Of a DNA stretch of 64,000 bases, positions 39,755 to 47,777 are shown in pieces. Origin of the DNA: UBA11524 sp965646445 (GTDB lineage Bacteria; Bacillota; Clostridia; Christensenellales; Aristaeellaceae); NCBI GenBank assembly GCA_965646445.1, contig CBFFZW010000011.1, positions 7,156-71,155 on the forward strand, given 5' to 3'. How positions within the stretch are numbered: position 1 is the first letter of the stretch; the number at the start of each line of letters is the position of its first letter. Under the pieces are notes generated by a model. The model made no database searches, had not been told where the DNA came from, and was given only the letters and a program-made list of their open reading frames with translations. A program made the position numbers and the translations under genes.

Positions 39755-39785
39755 GATCGGGTACTTTCCGATTGTGAGGTGTCGT

Positions 39786-40856
39786 ATGCAGCGTTATGTG
39801 GAGCCCCTGACCTTCGCGCTGGTGATGTTTCCCCTGGCGGCGGCGCTGTTCACCCTGCCCTATGTCCTGTACAGCTACCGGCGGTACGGGAGCATTCTGC
39901 CCATGCGGGTGCTGTGCGTCTACGCCTTTATTTTCTACCTGATGTGCGTGTACTGCCTGGCCATCCTGCCCTTTCCCTCGGCGGATACGGTGGTGACTCA
40001 GCATGTGGGGCTGAACCTGATTCCCTTCAGCTATGTGCCGGAGATACTGACGGCCACGGTGGAGTTTTCCATCAAGGATCCCAGCACCTGGATGAGCGCG
40101 TTTTTCGCCTCGGGGCTGTACGAGCCCGTGCTGAACATCCTGATGTTCCTGCCCCTGGGCGTCTTCCTGCGGTACTATTTCGGCTGGGGACGGCGGAAAA
40201 CGGTGCTGACGGCGCTGCTGATCTCCCTGTTCCTGGAGGTGACGCAGTACACCGCCACCTACGGTCTGGCGCCCTTCCGCTACCGCCTGACGGATGTGAA
40301 CGATCTGATTCACAATACCCTGGGCGGCCTGCTGGGCTACGCGGTGACGCCCTTCCTCACGGGCTTCCTGCCCACCCGGGAGCGCCTGAACCAGCTCAGC
40401 TATCAGCGGGGAAGGCGCGTGAGCTACATTCGCCGGCTGATGGCGTTCCTGACGGATCAGGCGCTGGTGAGCGGGGCAGCCAGCCTGCTGGGGACGTTTC
40501 TGCCCCGGAACCTGTGCTATGTGGCGATGGCGCTCCTCCTGGGCGTGCTGGCCTGGTGCTGCGGCGGGGCCACGCCGGGCAAGCTGCTGGTGCGCATCCG
40601 CTTGGCGGACGCCCAGGGCGGGAACGCCAGGCTGTGGCAGCATCTGGCCCGATGCCTGCTGCTGCATGTGGGCGTCGCGCGGCTGGACATCTTCTTTGGC
40701 AGCGCCGGCGTGCTGCTGTCGTTCCTGCTGCTGACGGCGGCCTTCCTCGGCGCGGTCAAGGGCGGCATCCGCAACAGACCCCAGACGATGTTTGACCGCT
40801 GGACGCGCACGCTGGTGGAGAGCAGTATCCCCTGCCCGGAGGAAGCTGCGCCTTGA
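39786..40856 (+). CDS. VanZ-like / RDD domain fusion membrane protein
   Basis: This 356-residue membrane protein has an N-terminal VanZ-like domain (about 1-205; LNLIPFSYVPE, NILMFLPLGVFLRYYFG, SLFLEVTQYTATYG and the DVNDLIHNTLGGLLGY signature) and a C-terminal RDD-like domain (about 215-340; R and D in RLMAFLTDQALVSGA, GGATPGKLLVRIRLAD). The VanZ family is linked to teicoplanin resistance; RDD proteins are membrane proteins of varied role. The ATG at 39786 has GAGGTG upstream. The next promoter overlaps its stop codon. Confidence 0.85.
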   Translation: MQRYVEPLTFALVMFPLAAALFTLPYVLYSYRRYGSILPMRVLCVYAFIFYLMCVYCLAILPFPSADTVVTQHVGLNLIPFSYVPEILTATVEFSIKDPSTWMSAFFASGLYEPVLNILMFLPLGVFLRYYFGWGRRKTVLTALLISLFLEVTQYTATYGLAPFRYRLTDVNDLIHNTLGGLLGYAVTPFLTGFLPTRERLNQLSYQRGRRVSYIRRLMAFLTDQALVSGAASLLGTFLPRNLCYVAMALLLGVLAWCCGGATPGKLLVRIRLADAQGGNARLWQHLARCLLLHVGVARLDIFFGSAGVLLSFLLLTAAFLGAVKGGIRNRPQTMFDRWTRTLVESSIPCPEEAAP

Positions 40857-40881
40857 CGCATCGTCCCCGACCGTGTACAAT
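40853..40881 (+). promoter_or_regulatory. Sigma-A promoter of the HerA-like ATPase gene
   Basis: -35 TTGACG (40853-40858), which contains the stop codon of the upstream gene, an exact 17-bp spacer and -10 TACAAT (40876-40881). Confidence 0.75.
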
Positions 40882-40912
40882 AAAGATAAGATCAATGCGG
40901 GAGGGGAAAAGG

Positions 40913-42751
40913 ATGCTGTACAACGATCGGATTTGGGTGGGCACAGGGGAGAAGCCCGCGTGTCTTTTGCCGCGGATGGCGAACCGTCACGGCCTGATTG
41001 CCGGGGCCACGGGGACGGGGAAGACCGTGTCCCTAAAGGTGCTGGCGGAGGGCTTTTCCGACATGGGGGTGCCGGTGTTCCTCAGCGATGTCAAGGGCGA
41101 CCTGGCGGGCATGGTGCGCCCCGGGGAGCACGGCGACGCCCTGGCCCGGCGGCTGGCGGGCTGCGGCGTGAGCAGCTTCCAGTACAGGGCCTTTCCCACG
41201 GTTTTCTGGGACGTGTACGGCGAGCAGGGCCATCCCGTCCGCGCCACGGTGAGCGAAATGGGCCCGCTGCTCCTTTCCAGGATGCTGGGGCTGAATGCCA
41301 CGCAGTCCGGCGTGATGAACATTCTCTTCCGGGTGGCGGACGACGAGGGGATGCTCCTGCTGGACCTGAAAGATTTGAAGGCCATGCTGGCCTACCTGGG
41401 CGAGCATGCCCGGGATTATACGCTGAACTACGGCAACGTGTCGACGGCCACCGTGGGTGCCATCCAGCGGGCCGTGGCGGTTCTGGAGGATCAGGGCGGG
41501 GATCGCTTTTTCGGGGAGCCTGCGCTGAACCTGGCGGATTGGCTGCAGGTGGACGAGGAGGGCCGGGGCGTCGTCAACATCCTGGCGGCGGAGAAACTGT
41601 ATCAGCATCCGGTGATGTACGCCACCTTCCTTTTGTGGATGCTGTCCGAGCTGTACGAGCTGCTGCCCGAGCAGGGCGACCTGGATAAGCCGCGGCTGGT
41701 CTTCTTCTTCGATGAGGCCCACCTGCTGTTCAGCCAGGGCAGCGACGGGCTGCTGGAAAAGATTGAGCAGATCGTCCGGCTGATCCGCTCCAAGGGCGTG
41801 GGGGTGTACTTTGTCACCCAATCCCCCGCGGACATTCCCGTGAGCATTCTGGGCCAGCTGGGCAACCGCATCCAGCATGGCATGCGGGCCTATACGCCCC
41901 TGGATCAGAAGGCGGTGCGGGCGGCGGCCCAGACGTTCCGCCCCAACCCGGCCTTTGACACGGAGGAGGCCATTTCCACCCTGGCCACCGGCGAGGCGCT
42001 GATTTCCTTCCTGGAGGCGGACGGCGTGCCCGGCGTGGTGGAGCGGGCGACCATCCTGCCGCCCCAGTCCTCCATGGGCGCCATCGACAGCGCCCTCCGG
42101 CAAACCTGCGTGGAGACCAGCCCCTTCTTCGGCGTCTACGATGAGGTGGTGGATCGCGTCAGCGCCTATGAGCACCTGGCGGCGGCCTTCCAGCGGGAGC
42201 AGATACCGGTCGTGCCGACCCTTCAGCCGGAGCAGGTGCGGGTGAGCACCGCCGCGCCGGAGATCAGCCGTCCCCAGGGCTTCATGGTGCTCAATCCCGC
42301 CACGGGGCAGTATGAGCAGCGGCAGCTGGCGCAGATGCCCGCGCCGCAAGCGCCCGCCGCGCCGGAGGCCCAACCCATGCCGGTGATGATGTTCGACCCC
42401 GCCACGGGGCAGTATGTCCAGCGGATGATGGCCATGCGGCTGGATCCCGCCACGGGCAGCTATGTGCCGGTGCAGCCTCAAGCGGCGGTGCCTGTGAACG
42501 CGAAGGCCCGGCAGGAGGCGGAGAAGCAGCGCCGGGAGGCCGAAAAGGCGGAGAAGGAGCGCATGGCCGAGCAGCGCCGTCAGCGGGCGGATGAGCTGCG
42601 CGAGGAGCGGGCGGCCCGGGCCAGGAAGAACGATTCCGTGCTGGGGCGGGCCACCAATACCGCCATCGCCACCGTCAGCCGTGAGGTGACACGCACGCTG
42701 ACCCGGGGGCTGATGGGCGGGCTGAGCGGCCTGTTTGGCGGAAAAAAGTAA
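40913..42751 (+). CDS. HerA-like ATPase (DUF853 family) with DPATGQY repeats
   Basis: This 612-residue protein is a HerA/FtsK-superfamily ATPase of the DUF853 group. It has Walker A GATGTGKT (residues 31-38), PVFLSDVKGDLAGM, Walker B LVFFFDEAHLLF and the arginine/sensor region LIRSKGVGVYFVTQSPADIP. After the ATPase core (to about residue 450) come three copies of a short motif, NPATGQYEQR (about 460), DPATGQYVQR (about 495) and DPATGSYVPV (about 510), then a charged coiled-coil (about 530-585) and a basic, glycine-rich end. The ribosome site is GGGAGGGG. The family's role is unknown; DNA or protein translocation is inferred from the fold. Confidence 0.88.
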   Translation: MLYNDRIWVGTGEKPACLLPRMANRHGLIAGATGTGKTVSLKVLAEGFSDMGVPVFLSDVKGDLAGMVRPGEHGDALARRLAGCGVSSFQYRAFPTVFWDVYGEQGHPVRATVSEMGPLLLSRMLGLNATQSGVMNILFRVADDEGMLLLDLKDLKAMLAYLGEHARDYTLNYGNVSTATVGAIQRAVAVLEDQGGDRFFGEPALNLADWLQVDEEGRGVVNILAAEKLYQHPVMYATFLLWMLSELYELLPEQGDLDKPRLVFFFDEAHLLFSQGSDGLLEKIEQIVRLIRSKGVGVYFVTQSPADIPVSILGQLGNRIQHGMRAYTPLDQKAVRAAAQTFRPNPAFDTEEAISTLATGEALISFLEADGVPGVVERATILPPQSSMGAIDSALRQTCVETSPFFGVYDEVVDRVSAYEHLAAAFQREQIPVVPTLQPEQVRVSTAAPEISRPQGFMVLNPATGQYEQRQLAQMPAPQAPAAPEAQPMPVMMFDPATGQYVQRMMAMRLDPATGSYVPVQPQAAVPVNAKARQEAEKQRREAEKAEKERMAEQRRQRADELREERAARARKNDSVLGRATNTAIATVSREVTRTLTRGLMGGLSGLFGGKK

Positions 42752-42756
42752 AACAG

Positions 42757-42788
42757 GGGGGCCGGAAAAATGACGCCGGCCCTCTTTT
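42757..42788 (+). terminator. Intrinsic terminator after the HerA-like gene
   Basis: A stem GGGCCGG / CCGGCCC, extended by two more pairs, with a 10-nt loop, is followed by TTTT. Confidence 0.75.
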
Positions 42789-42803
42789 CATGGAGGCTTC
42801 GCA

Positions 42804-43682
42804 ATGGCAAAATACAAAGGAATGCTCGGCCGGCTGGCACTGCTGGCGGCCGCGCTGATCTGGGGCAGCTCCTTCTTCATCATGAAAAACGCGGTGGACG
42901 GCATCCCCGTGTTCATGCTGCTGGGCATCCGCTTCACCGTGGGCAGCGTGCTTCTGGCGCTGATGTTCACCTGGCGGCTGAAAGGTCTCAGCGGTCGGGT
43001 CGTTCGCCGGGGCGCGGTGCTGGGGGTGCTGCTGTTCCTGGCCTACACCGCGCAGACCTTCGGCCTCAAGGGCACGACGCCGGGAAAGAACGCCTTCCTG
43101 ACGGCGGTGTATTGCGTGCTGGTGCCCTTTGTGGCCTGGGCCGTCAGCCGCCGCCGTCCCACAGGATGGAACTGGCTGGCGGCGGTGCTGTGCCTGGGCG
43201 GCATCGGCCTGGTGAGCCTGGACGGCGACCTGTCCATCAACCAGGGGGACGCGCTGACGCTTCTGGGCGGCGTGTTTTACGCCCTGCACATGACTGCCGT
43301 CAGCCGCTTTGGCGAGGAGGAAGACCCCATCCTGCTGACGCTGGTGCAGTTCGCGGCCGCGGCGGTGTGCTGCTGGGCCCTGTCCCTGGCGACGGAGCGG
43401 ATGACCGGCCCCTTCCCGGACAATGCCTGGCTGGAATTGGGGTATCTGGCGGTGTTCGCCACCACGGCGGCGCTGCTTTTGCAGAATGTCGGCCAGAGCG
43501 TGACGCCCGCGGCCCCTGCCTCCATCCTGCTGAGCCTGGAAAGCGTCTTCGGCGTGTTGTTTTCCGTCCTGTTCTACGGCGAGGAGGTCACGCTGCGGCT
43601 GGGCATGGGCTTCGGGCTGATCTTCCTGGCGGTCATGGCCAGCGAGACGCAGTTCGCCTTCCTCCGGCGGAAGAGGGCGTAG
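42804..43682 (+). CDS. EamA/DMT family transporter
   Basis: This 292-residue membrane protein has ten hydrophobic spans arranged as two EamA repeats. The first begins ALLAAALIWGSSFFIMKNAV with FMLLGIRFTVGSVLLAL; the second has GDALTLLGGVFYALHMTAVSRF and ends with the repeat signature PAAPASILLSLESVFGVLFS. DMT transporters move amino acids, nucleotides or small metabolites outward; the substrate here is unknown. The ribosome site is GGAGG. Confidence 0.9.
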   Translation: MAKYKGMLGRLALLAAALIWGSSFFIMKNAVDGIPVFMLLGIRFTVGSVLLALMFTWRLKGLSGRVVRRGAVLGVLLFLAYTAQTFGLKGTTPGKNAFLTAVYCVLVPFVAWAVSRRRPTGWNWLAAVLCLGGIGLVSLDGDLSINQGDALTLLGGVFYALHMTAVSRFGEEEDPILLTLVQFAAAAVCCWALSLATERMTGPFPDNAWLELGYLAVFATTAALLLQNVGQSVTPAAPASILLSLESVFGVLFSVLFYGEEVTLRLGMGFGLIFLAVMASETQFAFLRRKRA

Positions 43683-43690
43683 CAGGCGGC

Positions 43691-43719
43691 TTGCAATTTC
43701 ATTGGATCCGTGATAGGAT
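43691..43719 (+). promoter_or_regulatory. Sigma-A promoter of the acyltransferase gene
   Basis: -35 TTGCAA (43691-43696), a 17-bp spacer and -10 TAGGAT (43714-43719). The predicted start near 43726 excludes the GTG at 43710 as start codon and favours the ATG at 43749. Confidence 0.55.
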
Positions 43720-43748
43720 ACGGCATCCCCTACGAAAGCGAGTGGACG

Positions 43749-44423
43749 ATGGTGGGTAAGCTGTTTCAAAGCCTGGCATGGCTTGTGCGTACCTTTTCCC
43801 CGAAGATGGAGACCGTCTGGGCCGAGCCCTTCACCGGTGAGCCCTGCGTGTTTGTGTGCAACCATGTGGGCGCCATGGGCCCCATCGACATGGTGGCGAA
43901 GTTCCCCCTGCGGGAGAAATGTCTGGCCTGGTGCAACGAGGGCATCATGAACCGTAAAACCTGCCCGGCCTATGTCCGCCAGGATTACTGGTGGGAGCCA
44001 GGCTGCAAATTGGAGCCCCTGTACAACGCGACCCTGCCCTACATCGCGGCGGCGATCCTTCCGCCGGTGCTCAAGAGCGCGCCCACCATCCCCGTTTACC
44101 ACGACGCACGGGTGATGACCACCATGCGCGCCAGCCTCAAGCACCTGAAAAGCGGCGGCCATGTGGTGATTTTCCCGGAGCAGCCCAGCGGCCACGGCGA
44201 GCACCACGACTGGATCAACACCGGCTGGCTGCCCATCTGCACCATGTATTACCGGGCGACGGGCGAGGCGCTGCGGCTGTACCCTGTCCATATCAACGTG
44301 AAGGAAAAGCGCTTTCAGGTGGCCGCGCCGGTGACGTTCGATCCAGGCCGGACGCTGGAGGAGCAGCAGCCGGAAATGGTGCGCATGCTGGCGGCAGGGC
44401 TGCGCGGGGAGGATGTTTCCTGA
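43749..44423 (+). CDS. PlsC-like 1-acyl-glycerol-3-phosphate acyltransferase family protein
   Basis: This 224-residue protein resembles phospholipid-synthesis acyltransferases. FVCNHVGAMGPIDM stands where the family has the NH(x4)D motif, and VVIFPEQPSGHGEHH matches the FPEG substrate-binding block. The spacing between His and Asp is longer than usual (HVGAMGPID), so catalysis may differ or the family assignment may be distant. The start at 43749 follows from the promoter; the frame opens earlier at 43710. No signal peptide is visible and the N-terminus is weakly hydrophobic. Confidence 0.7.
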   Translation: MVGKLFQSLAWLVRTFSPKMETVWAEPFTGEPCVFVCNHVGAMGPIDMVAKFPLREKCLAWCNEGIMNRKTCPAYVRQDYWWEPGCKLEPLYNATLPYIAAAILPPVLKSAPTIPVYHDARVMTTMRASLKHLKSGGHVVIFPEQPSGHGEHHDWINTGWLPICTMYYRATGEALRLYPVHINVKEKRFQVAAPVTFDPGRTLEEQQPEMVRMLAAGLRGEDVS

Positions 44424-44484
44424 GCAAGGCGGAAAAAAGATGGCAATTTCATGTGAAAACCATCCAATTTGACCGTTTTCCCCC

Positions 44485-44513
44485 TTTTCAAATGGCGTCG
44501 ATCGTTGTAAAAT
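44485..44513 (+). promoter_or_regulatory. Candidate promoter of kduI-kduD
   Basis: -35-like TTTTCA (44485-44490), a 17-bp spacer and -10 TAAAAT (44508-44513) in a markedly AT-rich stretch. Confidence 0.45.
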
Positions 44514-44560
44514 AGTCGTATAGTCGTGATCTGTGAGGACGCAATCCGACTGTCAATGAA

Positions 44561-44576
44561 ATGTAAATGCTTACAT
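44561..44576. promoter_or_regulatory. Palindromic operator candidate before kduI
   Basis: ATGTAA-ATGC-TTACAT has 6-bp arms around four bases and lies directly before the kduI ribosome site, downstream of the predicted promoter. The form is like GntR-family operators. No GntR gene is nearby; the nearest regulator gene is the LacI-type one at 46650. Confidence 0.45.
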
Positions 44577-44595
44577 AGTGAAGGAGGAGAATCCC

Positions 44596-45426
44596 ATGGA
44601 GCTTCGTACAGCCGCTTCTCCCAGGGATGTCAAGACTTATGACACCGCCCGACTGCGGGAGGAATTCCTGATTCCCGACCTGTTCCGCCCGGACGACATC
44701 AAGCTGGTATACAGCCATATCGACCGCATCATCACCGGCAGCGCCACCCCTGTCGCCAAGGAATTGGTGCTGACGGCGGGGGAGGAGCTGCGGGCGGAAT
44801 ACTTCCTGCAGCGCCGGGAGATGGGCGTCATCAACATCGGCGGCGAGGGTACGGTGACGGTGGACGGCACGGCGTACACCCTGCGTCACAAGGACGGCCT
44901 GTACATCGGCCGCGGCAGCCGGGACATCTGCTTTGCCAGCGCCGACAGCGCCAACCCCGCCAAGTTCTACCTGAACAGCTGTCCCGCCCACAAGGAATAC
45001 CCCACCGTGTACATCCGCCCGGAGGACTGTGTGCGCGTGGAGCTGGGCAGCCTGGAGCAGTCCAACCACCGCACCATCTGCAAGTACATCCTGCCCGGCC
45101 AGGTGGAATCCTGCCAGCTGGTGATGGGCATGACCAAGCTGGAGCCCGGCAGCGTGTGGAACACCATGCCCTGCCACACCCATGACCGCCGCATGGAGGT
45201 GTACCTCTACTTCAACATGCCCGAGGACGCCTTCGTGATGCACTACATGGGCGAGCCCCAGGAGACCCGCCACATCATCATGCGCAACGAGCAGGCCGTC
45301 ATCAGCCCCTCGTGGAGCATTCACGCCGGCTCCGGCAGCCAGGCCTACACCTTCATCTGGGGCATGTGCGGCGAAAACCAGGACTTCGACGATATGGACG
45401 GCGTGGCCACCACGGACCTTCTGTAA
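44596..45426 (+). CDS. kduI: 5-dehydro-4-deoxy-D-glucuronate isomerase KduI
   Basis: This 276-residue cupin-fold, zinc-dependent enzyme isomerises 5-keto-4-deoxyuronate to 2,5-diketo-3-deoxygluconate, a step in breakdown of pectin or glycosaminoglycan fragments. The start MELRTAASPRDVKTYDTARL is the family N-terminus. Metal ligands lie in MPCHTHDRRMEVYLYF, and the later ISPSWSIHAGSGSQAYTFIW holds the last His. The ribosome site is AAGGAGGAG. kduD follows 30 bp later. Confidence 0.96.
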   Translation: MELRTAASPRDVKTYDTARLREEFLIPDLFRPDDIKLVYSHIDRIITGSATPVAKELVLTAGEELRAEYFLQRREMGVINIGGEGTVTVDGTAYTLRHKDGLYIGRGSRDICFASADSANPAKFYLNSCPAHKEYPTVYIRPEDCVRVELGSLEQSNHRTICKYILPGQVESCQLVMGMTKLEPGSVWNTMPCHTHDRRMEVYLYFNMPEDAFVMHYMGEPQETRHIIMRNEQAVISPSWSIHAGSGSQAYTFIWGMCGENQDFDDMDGVATTDLL

Positions 45427-45456
45427 CGCATCACCATCTTGAAAGGAGCGATTCCC

Positions 45457-46251
45457 ATGAACAATCTCTTCTCCCTGGAGGGCAAGATTGCCCTGGTTAC
45501 CGGCGCTTCCTACGGCATCGGCTTCGCCATCGCCACCGCCATGGCGGATGCCGGCGCGACCATCGTCTTCAACGACATCAAGCAGGAGCTGGTGGACAAG
45601 GGTCTGGCGGCCTACGCCGAAAAGGGCATCAAGGCCCATGGCTATGTGGCGGACGTTACCGACGAGGACGCGGTGAACGCCCTGGTGGCCAGGATTGAGG
45701 CGGAGGTCGGCGTGATCGACATCCTGGTGAACAATGCGGGCATCATCAAGCGCATCCCCATGTGCGAGATGACCGCCGCCCAGTTCCGTCAGGTCATCGA
45801 CATCGACCTGAACGGCCCCTTCATCGTGTCGAAGGCTGTGATCCCCTCCATGATTAAGAAGGGCCACGGCAAAATCATCAACATCTGCTCCATGATGAGC
45901 GAGCTGGGCCGCGAGACGGTCTCCGCCTATGCCGCCGCCAAGGGCGGTCTGAAGATGCTGACCAAGAACATCTGCTCTGAGTACGGTCAGTACAATATCC
46001 AGTGCAACGGCATTGGCCCGGGCTACATCGCCACCCCGCAGACCGCGCCTCTGCGTGAGATTCAGCCTGACGGCAGCCGTCATCCCTTCGATCAGTTCAT
46101 CATCGCCAAGACCCCCGCCGAGCGCTGGGGCAACGCGGAAGACCTGGGCGGCCCCGCCGTGTTCCTGGCCTCCGATGCCTCCAACTTCGTCAACGGCCAC
46201 ATCCTCTACGTTGACGGCGGCATCCTGGCGTACATCGGCAAGCAGCCCTGA
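45457..46251 (+). CDS. kduD: 2-dehydro-3-deoxy-D-gluconate 5-dehydrogenase KduD
   Basis: This 264-residue short-chain dehydrogenase reduces the product of KduI to 2-keto-3-deoxygluconate with NADH. It has the nucleotide motif TGASYGIGFAIA, NNAGI, and the catalytic Ser-Tyr-Lys in ICSMMSELGRETVSAYAAAKGG (Tyr and Lys in SAYAAAKG). IKRIPMCEMTAAQFRQVIDID is typical of KduD. The ribosome site is AAAGGAG. The pair ends at a strong terminator (46287-46316). Confidence 0.95.
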   Translation: MNNLFSLEGKIALVTGASYGIGFAIATAMADAGATIVFNDIKQELVDKGLAAYAEKGIKAHGYVADVTDEDAVNALVARIEAEVGVIDILVNNAGIIKRIPMCEMTAAQFRQVIDIDLNGPFIVSKAVIPSMIKKGHGKIINICSMMSELGRETVSAYAAAKGGLKMLTKNICSEYGQYNIQCNGIGPGYIATPQTAPLREIQPDGSRHPFDQFIIAKTPAERWGNAEDLGGPAVFLASDASNFVNGHILYVDGGILAYIGKQP

Positions 46252-46286
46252 ATTGGGTGGCATTAAAAAGCGCAAAGCTGCTATGA

Positions 46287-46316
46287 GCCGGACAGCGAAA
46301 GCTGTCCGGCCTTTTT
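46287..46316 (+). terminator. Intrinsic terminator after kduD
   Basis: A perfect 10-bp stem GCCGGACAGC / GCTGTCCGGC with a GAAA tetraloop is followed by CTTTTT. Confidence 0.9.
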
Positions 46317-46545
46317 GTGTTCCTTTCACGCGCTCGGCCATTGGTAGGAGATGATCTCATTTTTCGCAAAACAGGCATGGACGGGCGGAGAGCTTCCGCA
46401 ACGGTATTTTGTTCATCCTGCACAGAATACGCAAAAGAAACGTGAAACAGCTGCCGTCATCAAGGGAAAAACCATGGTGAAACTGGAAAAAGACAACCGA
46501 AAACCACACAACGAAGAAAATTTTTAGAAAAATGCAATTACCCTA
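46317..46545. other. AT-rich gene-free region before the LacI regulator
   Basis: About 230 bp with no credible gene or repeat. It leads into the promoter and operator of the regulator. Confidence 0.5.
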
Positions 46546-46574
46546 TTTACAAAATAGCCAAAGCGTATTATAAT
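46546..46574 (+). promoter_or_regulatory. Sigma-A promoter of the LacI-family regulator
   Basis: -35 TTTACA (46546-46551), an exact 17-bp spacer and a perfect -10 TATAAT (46569-46574); predicted start near 46581. Confidence 0.8.
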
Positions 46575-46587
46575 AAGCCCATCAAAC

Positions 46588-46599
46588 AAAAACGTTTTC
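46588..46599. promoter_or_regulatory. LacI-type operator O1 (autoregulation)
   Basis: AAAAACGTTTTC, with a perfect 10-bp core AAAACGTTTT, lies just after the predicted transcript start of the regulator gene, where a bound repressor would block it. Confidence 0.6.
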
Positions 46600-46649
46600 G
46601 GAGCAGCGGCGGCAATGCCGTCAATACGGGTGAGGGGAGGCTGGTTGGT

Positions 46650-47690
46650 ATGGCGGCTTCAATCCAGGACGTGGCCAAGCTGGCCGGCGTGGCCATCGGG
46701 ACAGTCTCCCGGGCCTTCAACGATTACCCCGACATCCGCCCGGAAACCAAGCAGCGCATTGTCGAGGCTGCCCGGACGCTGGGGTATACCCCCAACATCA
46801 GCGCCCGGAACCTGTCCGCCAAGAAGCCGCCCAACATTGGCCTGATTGTATCCGGCCTGCTGGAGGGCAACAGCAAGGACAACCTGGTTTATCTGATTCT
46901 CCAGGGCGTGCTGTCCTACACCAAGGCCAAGGGCCTTGAATTGGCCCTGTACACCACCGACTCCAAGGAGCAGCGCAGGCGCAGCTACACCGAGTTCTGC
47001 GCGGGGCACAGCATTTCCGGCACCATCCTCAGCGGCATCACCACTGATGACGCCTATTTCGAGGAGCTGATGAACTCCGGCATTCCCACCGTCGCCCTGG
47101 ATGTGCCGATCCATGGCCAGCGCGTGGGTTGGATTTCCATCGACAACCGTGCCGCGGCCCGCGAGGCGATGGCGTACCTGCTCTCCCTGGGGCATCGGCG
47201 GATTCTGGTGGTATCCGGCAAGAAGAACGCCCATGTCAGCGATGTGCGCGCCCAGGGCGTGCGGGAAGCGCTGGAGGCCGAGGGCCTGGTGGCCCAGGAG
47301 TACGACCTGATCCATGGCGATTTCAGCGAGGAACTGGCCTACGAGCGGGTGAAGGCGCGGCTGCGCGGCAGCGCGGGGAGGCCCAGCGCGATTTTCTGCT
47401 TCAGCGACATCATGGCCATGGGGGCCATGCGGGCCGTGCGGGAAGTCGGGCTGCGGATTCCCGAGGACATCTCGGTGATGGGCTTTGACGGGCTGAGCCT
47501 GGGTGAATTGACTGTGCCGCCGCTGACCACCGTGGCCCAGGATATGCGCGCCATGGGGTGGGAGGCGGCCCGGATGCTGCACGGCATCATGGAGCATCGC
47601 GAGAAGGGCGGCTACACCATTTTGCCCCATCAGCTGCTGCTGCGGGAAACCGTTTCCCCGGTGGAAGTCGGGAAAAGCGCGGCTGGGTAA
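46650..47690 (+). CDS. LacI-family transcriptional regulator
   Basis: This 346-residue repressor has an N-terminal helix-turn-helix and hinge (SIQDVAKLAGVAIGTVSRAFN, TKQRIVEAARTLGYTPNISARNL) and a periplasmic-binding-protein-like sensor domain (about 62-335; IGLIVSGLL, SGTILSGITTDD, GHRRILVVSGKK, AIFCFSDIMAMGAMRAVRE, PEDISVMGFDG). Palindromes with a central AAACGTTT lie before its own gene, before the binding-protein gene and inside the glycosidase gene, which makes them its probable operators. It should respond to a sugar taken up by the adjacent transporter. The start ATG is 11 codons after the start of its frame, with GAGGGGAGG upstream. Confidence 0.93.
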   Translation: MAASIQDVAKLAGVAIGTVSRAFNDYPDIRPETKQRIVEAARTLGYTPNISARNLSAKKPPNIGLIVSGLLEGNSKDNLVYLILQGVLSYTKAKGLELALYTTDSKEQRRRSYTEFCAGHSISGTILSGITTDDAYFEELMNSGIPTVALDVPIHGQRVGWISIDNRAAAREAMAYLLSLGHRRILVVSGKKNAHVSDVRAQGVREALEAEGLVAQEYDLIHGDFSEELAYERVKARLRGSAGRPSAIFCFSDIMAMGAMRAVREVGLRIPEDISVMGFDGLSLGELTVPPLTTVAQDMRAMGWEAARMLHGIMEHREKGGYTILPHQLLLRETVSPVEVGKSAAG

Positions 47691-47704
47691 TTTCTTTTTC
47701 GGTG

Positions 47705-47722
47705 TTCAAAAACGTTTTTGAA
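47705..47722. promoter_or_regulatory. LacI-type operator O2 before the sugar-binding protein
   Basis: TTCAAAAACGTTTTTGAA is a perfect 18-bp palindrome, the strongest of the set, in the 87-bp gap between regulator and binding-protein genes. Confidence 0.75.
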
Positions 47723-47735
47723 TCCTATAGGAATC

Positions 47736-47747
47736 GGAAACGTTTTT
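47736..47747. promoter_or_regulatory. LacI-type operator O3 before the sugar-binding protein
   Basis: GGAAACGTTTTT shares the core AAACGTTT. Its centre is 28 bp from that of O2, with the small palindrome TCCTATAGGA between them. Confidence 0.55.
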
Positions 47748-47777
47748 AGAATAATAAACAATCAAGGAGGCTTCCCC

